Shown: piece by piece, positions 58,141-64,000 of the stretch
Layout: the number at the start of each line of letters is the position of its first letter
Numbering within the stretch: the first letter of the stretch is position 1
Assembly (NCBI RefSeq): GCF_003999995.1
Contig: NZ_RJAD01000001.1
Coordinates: 2,046,001-2,110,000, forward strand
DNA length: 64,000 nucleotides
Reading direction: 5' to 3'
Source: Microbacterium sulfonylureivorans
Lineage (GTDB): Bacteria > Actinomycetota > Actinomycetes > Actinomycetales > Microbacteriaceae
The notes under the pieces: model-generated
Databases searched by the model: none
Seen by the model: the letters and a program-made list of their open reading frames with translations, nothing else
What the model was told of the DNA's origin: nothing
Made by a program: the position numbers and the translations under genes

Positions 58141-59634
58141 TCAGCCGATCGGCTGCAGCTCGGCCGTGTCGTCGGCCGCTGCCGGGGCCGAGGCATCCGC
58201 TGTCCGCGACGACCGGCCGGCGGGGAGCCAGAACGCGGCGACGGTCGCCGCGAGGAGCACGGCCGCTCCGGTGAACACCGCAGGGCGGGCGGCGTCGACG
58301 TAGAGGTCGGGCGTGAGTGCGCCGCCGGCGCTGACGAAGATCGCCGTCATGACGGCGGTGCCGAGGGCGACGCCGAGCTCGCGGACCGTCGAGTTCACGC
58401 CGGACGCCTTCGCGTGATCGATCAGGCCGAGGGTCGCCAGGAGCGCGGTGGCGGATGGTGCGAACACGAGGGCCATGCCGACGCCGGCCATCACGAACGG
58501 CACGATCAGGGCGGGATAGTCCAGGTCGGGCGACATGATCGCGGCGATCCAGGTGAGGGCCGCGGCCTGGAGCGCGAGGCCGACGACCATGAGCACGCGG
58601 GTGCCGATGCGCGGGGCGAGCATGCCGGCGATCGGGGCGACGAACATCGGCGCGAGGGTCCACGGCGTGGTCTGCACGGCCGCCTCGAACGGCGTCGAGC
58701 CCTGCACCACCTGCAGGTACTGGATGAGGATGAACACGGCGCCGAACGTGCCGAAGCTGAACGCGAAGCCGATGATGTTGGTCACCGAGAACGAGCGGTC
58801 GCGGAAGAGCCGCAGCGGCACGAGCGGAGCCTTCGTACGCGTCTGCCACCAGAAGAACGCCGTGAGGAGCACGGCGCCGAGCGCGATCTCGGTGATCACG
58901 CCGAGCGAGTCCCAGCCGTCGTCGTTGCCGCGCACGATCGCGTGGACCAGTGCGAGCACGCCGGCTGCGGCGAGGATCGCGCCCGGCACGTCGATGCGCA
59001 CGCGGGCGCCGAAGTCGTTGCTCAGCACGACGAGCGCCAGCGGGATCGCGATGATCGCGACCGGCACGTTGATCCAGAAGATCGCCTGCCAGTCCCAGCC
59101 CTCCATGATCGCGCCGCCGATGAGCGGCCCGACCGCGACGCCGAGGCCGGAGATGCCGCCCCAGATTCCGATCGCGAGGGGTCGCCGCTGCGGCGTCACG
59201 GCCCCGCTGAGCAGCGCGAGTGACAGCGGCAGCACCCCGGCGCCGCCGAGTCCCTGCAGGGCGCGGGCGGCGATGAGCTGGCCGGGGTCGGTGCTCAGGG
59301 CGGCGAGCACCGAGCCGATGCCGAACACGGCGATGCCGATCGCGAACACCGTGCGGCGCCCGAACCGGTCGCCGAGGGCAGAGGCGATGAGGATCGCTCC
59401 GGCGAACGACAGCGTGTAGGCGTTGACGAACCACTGCAGCTCCTCGACCGAGGCGCCCATCTGCGCGTGCAGCACGGGGAGTGCGTTGGTCATGACGAGG
59501 TTGTCGAGTGTGGCCATGAACATGGGGAGGGATGCCGCAGCCACGACGAGCGCGAAGGGCCGGGTCCGCCGGGGCGAGCGCCCGGGGGCGATGTCGTCGA
59601 CGGATGCCGACGAGGCGAGGGGTTCGGTGGTCAT
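58141..59634 (-). CDS. MFS multidrug exporter, DHA2 (14-TM) family
   Basis: 497 residues, about 14 TM helices. FMATLDNLVMTNALPVL is the DHA2 motif in TM1, GDRFGRRTVFAIGIAVFG motif A, and ALQGLGGAGVLPLSLAL with GPLIGGAIMEGWDWQAIF motif C. Proton-driven export of drugs or dyes is likely. The gene is divergent from a TetR repressor and two palindromic operators lie between them. Confidence 0.92.
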   Translation of the reverse strand: MTTEPLASSASVDDIAPGRSPRRTRPFALVVAAASLPMFMATLDNLVMTNALPVLHAQMGASVEELQWFVNAYTLSFAGAILIASALGDRFGRRTVFAIGIAVFGIGSVLAALSTDPGQLIAARALQGLGGAGVLPLSLALLSGAVTPQRRPLAIGIWGGISGLGVAVGPLIGGAIMEGWDWQAIFWINVPVAIIAIPLALVVLSNDFGARVRIDVPGAILAAAGVLALVHAIVRGNDDGWDSLGVITEIALGAVLLTAFFWWQTRTKAPLVPLRLFRDRSFSVTNIIGFAFSFGTFGAVFILIQYLQVVQGSTPFEAAVQTTPWTLAPMFVAPIAGMLAPRIGTRVLMVVGLALQAAALTWIAAIMSPDLDYPALIVPFVMAGVGMALVFAPSATALLATLGLIDHAKASGVNSTVRELGVALGTAVMTAIFVSAGGALTPDLYVDAARPAVFTGAAVLLAATVAAFWLPAGRSSRTADASAPAAADDTAELQPIG

Positions 59635-59647
59635 GAGGTCTCCGGTA

Positions 59648-59695
59648 GTAATTGGATGATTACTTACGAGGGCAATGTAGTAATCGACTGATTAC
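59648..59695. promoter_or_regulatory. two TetR-type operators between exporter and repressor
   Basis: GTAAT-N6-ATTAC occurs at 59648-59663 and 59680-59695, 32 bp apart (about three turns), both preceded by TA. The AT content stands out from the surroundings. Position in the divergent promoter region implies autoregulation and repression of the exporter. Confidence 0.8.
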
Positions 59696-59728
59696 AAAGT
59701 CAAGTCATTCGCTGATAACCTTTCGACC

Positions 59729-60361
59729 ATGACCACTCCCCGCGCCGACATGGCCGTCGCCGATCCCGTCAAGCGACTGTCGTCGGACGAGCGGCGGCGT
59801 CAGATCCTGGTCGCCGCGCTCGCCGTGTTCGGCGCCCGCGGATACGAGGGTGCGACGACCGATGAGGTCGCGCGTGCGGCCGGAGTGAGCCAGCCGTACG
59901 TCGTGCGCCTCTTCGGATCGAAGGAGAACCTCTTCCTCGCGACGATCGAAGACGCCCTCTCCCGCATGCTGGCGGGCTTCCGGGCGGCGCTCGCCGCAGA
60001 CGACGCCGAACTGCCCGCCGGCAAGCGCATCGGACAGGCGTACGTCGATCTGCTCGAGATCCGCGGGCTGCACCAGACCCTCGCGAACGCCTACCTCATG
60101 GGCAGTCACCCCGTGATCGGCCCGGCCGCGCGCCGCGGGTTCGCCGCCGTCTGGCGATTCTTCCGCGACGAGCTCGGGCTGGAAGCCGACGAGGCCCGCG
60201 CCTTCATGGCCGAGGGCATGCTCATCAGCACGATGATCGGCCTGCGCCTCGTCGACGACTACGGCTCCGACCCGCAGATCACCGAGCTGTTCCGCTCGTG
60301 CTTCCCGACGGAGCTGCCGCACATCCTCGACCTGGTGCCCCGCGGCGCCGAGCCGTGGTGA
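59729..60361 (+). CDS. TetR-family repressor of the adjacent exporter
   Basis: 210 residues. N-terminal HTH at about 25-70: GARGYEGATTDEVARAAGVS and QPYVVRLFGSKENLFLATI. The ligand domain is unique to the protein. Divergence from the MFS exporter and the paired palindromes are the classic local-repressor layout. Confidence 0.93.
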   Translation: MTTPRADMAVADPVKRLSSDERRRQILVAALAVFGARGYEGATTDEVARAAGVSQPYVVRLFGSKENLFLATIEDALSRMLAGFRAALAADDAELPAGKRIGQAYVDLLEIRGLHQTLANAYLMGSHPVIGPAARRGFAAVWRFFRDELGLEADEARAFMAEGMLISTMIGLRLVDDYGSDPQITELFRSCFPTELPHILDLVPRGAEPW

Positions 60362-60414
60362 GCGCTCCCCGCGAGGGATGACGGATGCCGGACCCCCGGC
60401 GTATCGTCGTCGGC

Positions 60415-60693
60415 ATGTGCCGGAACATCCACACGCTCCACAACTTCGAGCCCGCAGCCTCGTCCGAAGAGGTCCACGCCGCCGCTCTGCAGTACGTGCG
60501 CAAGATCGCCGGAACCACGAAGCCCTCCAAGGCGAACCAGGAGGCCTTCGACCGCGCCGTGCACGAGATCGCGCACCTCACGCAGCACCTGCTCGACGAC
60601 CTCGTCGCGACCGTGCCGCCGAAGAACCGCGAGGAAGAGGCCGAGAAGGCCCGCGCCCGCGCGATCAAGTCCGGGCGGTACGCGGCCGCGTGA
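60415..60693 (+). CDS. DUF2277 family protein
   Basis: 92 residues from MCRNIHTLHNFEPAAS, which is where family members begin; an upstream in-frame ATG at 60385 would add ten residues without homology. HAAALQYVRKIAG and AVHEIAHLTQHLLDDL are the conserved helices, with a lone Cys and a His-rich centre. Function unknown. A 7-bp hairpin (60743-60761) lies downstream. Confidence 0.88.
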   Translation: MCRNIHTLHNFEPAASSEEVHAAALQYVRKIAGTTKPSKANQEAFDRAVHEIAHLTQHLLDDLVATVPPKNREEEAEKARARAIKSGRYAAA

Positions 60694-60874
60694 CGCGCGG
60701 CTGCGAACGCGGGCATCCCTCGTCGCGGAGACTCGCGCGAACCGCGGCGTCCTTCGCCGCGAACCTCCGCGAACGTCGCGAACCTCCGCGATGCTGCGCC
60801 GGACTGCCGCACCGGATAGTCTGGTCGGCTCCCCTCACGGCGAACGATGCCGCTCGGAGCAGACAGGGAACACC

Positions 60875-62563
60875 GTGGGGTACATCGACATCGCCGCCGT
60901 CTCGTACGCGCTGCCGGACGGGCGACCGCTCCTCGACGAGGTCTCGTTCCGGGTGGGCGAGGGGTCGACCACCGCCCTGATCGGCCAGAACGGCGCAGGC
61001 AAGACGACCCTGCTGCGGATCGTGCGAGGTGAGACGCCCGCGCTGTCCGGCGTCGTCTCCATCGAGGGCGGGCTGGGCGTCATGGACCAGTTCGTCGGCC
61101 ACGGCGAACCCGGGCAGACGGTGCACGACCTTCTGATCGCGGTCGCCCCCGACCGGGTGCGCCGCGCGGCGCGCGAGCTCGAGGACGCCGAGGCGGCGAT
61201 CATCGAGCACGACGACCTCGACACGCAGATGCGGTACGCCGGCGCGCTCGCCGACTATGCCGAGGCGGGTGGCTACGAGTACGAGACGGTGTGGGACACA
61301 TGCACGACCGCGGCGCTCGGCATCCCGTTCTCTCGCGCCCGGTTCCGCGAGCTGACGACGCTCTCGGGCGGCGAGCAGAAGCGGCTCGCGCTCGAGGCGC
61401 TGCTGCGCGGGCCCGACCAGGTGCTGCTCCTCGACGAGCCCGACAACTACCTCGACGTGCCCGGCAAGCGATGGCTCGAGGAACGTCTGCGAGAGACGTC
61501 GAAGACCGTCCTGCTCGTCTCGCACGACCGTGAGCTGCTGGCCAGGGCCGCCGACCGCATCGTCACCCTGGAAGCCGGCGGCGCGGGCAGCACCGCCTGG
61601 GTGCACGGCGGCGGGTTCCGCACCTATCACCGCGCGCGAGACGAGCGGATGTCGCGCCTCGACGAACTGCGCCGGCGATGGGACGAGCAGCACGCCAAGC
61701 TCAAGCAGCTCGTGGCGACCCTCAAGGTGAAGGCCACCGCGAACGACAGCTTCACCTCGCGCTACCGAGCGGCGCAGACCCGCCTGCGCAAGTTCGAGGA
61801 GGCCGGTCCGCCACAGGAGCGCCCGCCCGAGCAGGATCTCGCACTGCGCCTGCGCGGAGCTCGCACCGGCAAGCGCGCCGTCGTCGCCGAGCAGCTCGAG
61901 CTCACCGGGCTCATGAAGCCGTTCGACCTGGAGGTGTGGTTCGGCGACCGCGTCGCCGTGCTCGGGTCCAACGGATCGGGCAAGTCGCACTTCCTGCGTC
62001 TCCTGGCGCGGGGCGGCACCGACCCCGACGGCCGGCTCGGGCACGTCACGACGACCGGCGCCGGCCTCGACCCCGTGGGCCACACCGGACGCGCCGTCCT
62101 CGGTGCGCGCATCGTGCCGGGGTGGTTCGCGCAGACCCACCGTCATCCGGAGTTCGACGGGCGGACGCTCCTCGACATCCTCCATCGCGGTGAAGACGCA
62201 CGCGTGGGGCTGCCGCGGGATGCCGCGAGCTCGGCACTGGACCGCTACGGGCTCGTCGGGCAGGCGGAGCAGACGTTCGACAGCCTGTCTGGAGGGCAGC
62301 AGGCGCGGCTCCAGATCCTGCTGCTCGAGCTGTCCGGCGCGACCCTGCTGCTGCTCGACGAGCCGACCGACAACCTCGACCTGGTCTCGGCCGAAGCCCT
62401 GCAGGATGCGCTCGCGCGGTTCGAGGGGACCGTGCTCGCCGTGACGCACGATCGCTGGCTCGCGCGCTCCTTCGACCGGTTCCTCGTCTTCGGCGCCGAC
62501 GGCCGGGTGGTCGAGTCCGATGCCCCGGTGTGGGACGAGACGAGGGTGGCGCGCGAGCGCTGA
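60875..62563 (+). CDS. ABC-F family ATPase
   Basis: 562 residues, two ABC domains and no TM helices. Domain 1: GQNGAGKTTLLRIV, LSGGEQKRLALEAL, LLLDEPDNYLD. A basic helical linker follows (~255-345). Domain 2: GSNGSGKSHFLRLLARG, LSGGQQARLQILLLEL, LLLDEPTDNLDL. ABC-F proteins act on the ribosome, in translation quality control or antibiotic protection; which one is not clear. The GTG start follows CAGGGA. A TAGTCT hexamer lies at 60817. Confidence 0.92.
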   Translation: MGYIDIAAVSYALPDGRPLLDEVSFRVGEGSTTALIGQNGAGKTTLLRIVRGETPALSGVVSIEGGLGVMDQFVGHGEPGQTVHDLLIAVAPDRVRRAARELEDAEAAIIEHDDLDTQMRYAGALADYAEAGGYEYETVWDTCTTAALGIPFSRARFRELTTLSGGEQKRLALEALLRGPDQVLLLDEPDNYLDVPGKRWLEERLRETSKTVLLVSHDRELLARAADRIVTLEAGGAGSTAWVHGGGFRTYHRARDERMSRLDELRRRWDEQHAKLKQLVATLKVKATANDSFTSRYRAAQTRLRKFEEAGPPQERPPEQDLALRLRGARTGKRAVVAEQLELTGLMKPFDLEVWFGDRVAVLGSNGSGKSHFLRLLARGGTDPDGRLGHVTTTGAGLDPVGHTGRAVLGARIVPGWFAQTHRHPEFDGRTLLDILHRGEDARVGLPRDAASSALDRYGLVGQAEQTFDSLSGGQQARLQILLLELSGATLLLLDEPTDNLDLVSAEALQDALARFEGTVLAVTHDRWLARSFDRFLVFGADGRVVESDAPVWDETRVARER

Positions 62564-62623
62564 GCCGCCGAGACGACCGGATGGGGTGGTGCAGAGCCGC
62601 CCGGGTAGGCTGGAGGAGTGAGC

Positions 62624-63742
62624 ATGGACATCGAACTCGGTCGCGCCAAGCGCGCACGCCGCGCGTACACGTTCGACGACATCGCGGTCGTGCCCTCGCG
62701 GCGCACGCGCAACCCCGAAGATGTCTCCACGGCCTGGACGATCGACGCGTTCCAGTTCGACATCCCGGTGCTCGGCGCGCCGATGGACTCGGTGGTCAGC
62801 CCGCAGACGGCGATCATGCTGGGTCAGCTGGGCGGCCTCGGCGTGCTCGACCTCGAGGGCCTGTGGACGCGGTACGACGACCCGACGCCGCTCCTCGCCG
62901 AGATCGCCGGCCTCGAGAAGGCCGCGGCGACCCGTCGCATGCAGGAGGTCTACTCCGAGCCGATCAAGCCCGAGCTCGTGCGCGAACGACTTGCCGAGAT
63001 CCGCGCGGCGGGTGTCACCGTCGCCGGCGCGCTCACCCCGCAGCGCACGCAGGAGCTGTACGAGACCGTCGTGGCTGCCGGCGTCGACCTCTTCGTCATC
63101 CGCGGCACGACCGTCTCGGCCGAGCACGTGTCGTCGGTCGATCAGCCGCTGAACCTCAAGAAGTTCATCTACGACCTCGACGTCCCCGTCATCGTCGGCG
63201 GCGCCGCCACCTACACCGCGGCGCTGCACCTGATGCGCACCGGTGCGGCGGGCGTTCTCGTCGGCTTCGGCGGGGGCGCGGCATCCACCACCCGCGCGAC
63301 CCTCGGCCTGCACGCGCCGATGGCGACCGCCGTCGCCGACGTCGCCGGCGCCCGCCGCGACTACCTCGACGAGTCGGGCGGACGCTACGTCCACGTCATC
63401 GCCGACGGCGGCGTGGGCACCTCGGGCGACATCGTCAAGGCGCTCGCGATGGGCGCCGACGCGGTCATGCTCGGGGTGGCGCTGGCGCGCGCGACGGATG
63501 CCCCGGGGCAGGGCTTCCACTGGGGCCCCGAGGCCCACCACTCCAAGCTTCCCCGCGGCCGCCGCGTGAAGGTCGACCAGGTCGCCTCGCTCGAAGAGGT
63601 GCTCTACGGCCCCGCGCCCGTCGCAGACGGCACGGCCAACCTGATCGGTGCGCTGCGCAAGTCGATGGCGACGACCGGGTACTCCGACCTCAAGGAGTTC
63701 CAGCGGGTCGAGGTCGTCGTGGCGCCCTACAGCGCGGGATGA
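62624..63742 (+). CDS. guaB3: GuaB3-family IMP dehydrogenase-related protein
   Basis: 372 residues, a TIM barrel without CBS domains. MDIELGRAKRARRAYTFDDI is the actinobacterial GuaB3 start. The active-site loop reads GGGAASTTRATLG, with Ser where IMPDH has its catalytic Cys (compare guaB at 54813). VIADGGVGTSGDI is conserved. I chose ATG 62624, 7 nt after GGAGG; a GTG two codons upstream is possible. Its exact reaction in actinobacteria is unsettled. ATGA overlap with the next gene. Confidence 0.93.
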   Translation: MDIELGRAKRARRAYTFDDIAVVPSRRTRNPEDVSTAWTIDAFQFDIPVLGAPMDSVVSPQTAIMLGQLGGLGVLDLEGLWTRYDDPTPLLAEIAGLEKAAATRRMQEVYSEPIKPELVRERLAEIRAAGVTVAGALTPQRTQELYETVVAAGVDLFVIRGTTVSAEHVSSVDQPLNLKKFIYDLDVPVIVGGAATYTAALHLMRTGAAGVLVGFGGGAASTTRATLGLHAPMATAVADVAGARRDYLDESGGRYVHVIADGGVGTSGDIVKALAMGADAVMLGVALARATDAPGQGFHWGPEAHHSKLPRGRRVKVDQVASLEEVLYGPAPVADGTANLIGALRKSMATTGYSDLKEFQRVEVVVAPYSAG

Positions 63743-64000
63743 CCTCTGCCGTGACCGATCCCGCCCCGGGCGGAGCGACCCCCGCCGACCCCGAGGTCTT
63801 CCCGCCGACGCTGCGCGAGGTCATGCTGCGCCCGCAGTGGATCGGGATGCTGCTGCTCTGCCTCGTCGTCGCGGGCGTGTTCGCCTGGCTCGGCCAGTGG
63901 CAGCTCGGGCGCGCGATCGACACCGATCCGCCGCCGGCCGGGGCGACCGAGGAGGTTCGTCCGCTCGAGGATGTCGCCGGACCGGGGGAGTACCTGCCGG
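63739..64000 (+). CDS. SURF1-family protein, N-terminal part (runs off the window)
   Basis: The first 87 codons: a ~28-residue soluble start, then the TM segment around WIGMLLLCLVVAGVFAWLGQ followed by WQLGRA, the SURF1 pattern (cytochrome oxidase assembly). The ATG overlaps the guaB3 stop. The rest lies beyond base 64000. Confidence 0.85.
   Translation, partial: MTSAVTDPAPGGATPADPEVFPPTLREVMLRPQWIGMLLLCLVVAGVFAWLGQWQLGRAIDTDPPPAGATEEVRPLEDVAGPGEYLP

Overview
The window is chromosomal DNA from a high-GC Gram-positive bacterium. It is most likely a Microbacteriaceae actinobacterium close to Microbacterium: GTG starts are frequent, ATGA/GTGA gene overlaps are common, and the gene order (rpmJ-rpsM-rpsK-rpoA-rplQ, rplM-rpsI-glmM, glmS-acpS-alr-tsaEB-rimI-tsaD, guaB and guaB3) is actinobacterial. 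I see no rRNA or tRNA genes, insertion sequences, phage genes or CRISPR arrays.

Layout. 1-2.8 kb: end of the ribosomal protein/RNA polymerase alpha operon, closed by a strong terminator. 2.9-8.8 kb: an OafA-type acyltransferase on the minus strand, then a sensor cyclase overlapping a cyclic-nucleotide-binding MscS-like channel. 8.8-9.05 kb: five 46-bp tandem repeats. 9.07-10.6 kb: truA and a lipoprotein. 10.6-17.2 kb: a polysaccharide locus with a degenerate GGDEF membrane protein, histidine kinase, processive GT2, PhoB-type regulator and membrane-anchored GH6 glucanase. Three 11-bp direct repeats of the kind PhoB-family regulators bind lie upstream of the glycosyltransferase. 17.3-31.8 kb: housekeeping genes for rplM/rpsI, amino-sugar and CoA synthesis, cell wall (alr) and the t6A tRNA modification set.

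31.9-43.5 kb is the most unusual part. Two paralogous Asp/Asn/Ser-rich repeat proteins precede two dynamin-like GTPases resembling mycobacterial IniA and IniC. These converge on a four-TM protein and an IniB-domain protein, followed by a LuxR-type STAND ATPase regulator and a membrane-anchored Hsp70-like ATPase with a proline-rich tail. A module of about 60 residues running from DQSVN to VGN is shared by the IniB-like protein and both Asp/Asn/Ser-rich proteins, which ties the two arms into one system. I infer a stress-induced membrane-remodelling or membrane-protection island related to iniBAC but larger.

43.5-48.5 kb: an orphan groES under two CIRCE operators, rarD, and a CsoR/CopA/CopZ copper module with two CsoR-like operators. 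48.5-54.5 kb: a branched-chain amino acid-type ABC transporter whose LivH permease carries an extra extracytoplasmic domain. 54.8-64 kb: guaB, an amine/amino acid oxidase, a TMEM175-type channel, an MFS exporter with its TetR repressor and two operators, DUF2277, an ABC-F protein, guaB3 and the start of a SURF1-family gene. Across the window the hexamer GGATGC/GCATCC recurs in coding sequence (forcing otherwise rare GAT and GCA codons) and in terminator stems.
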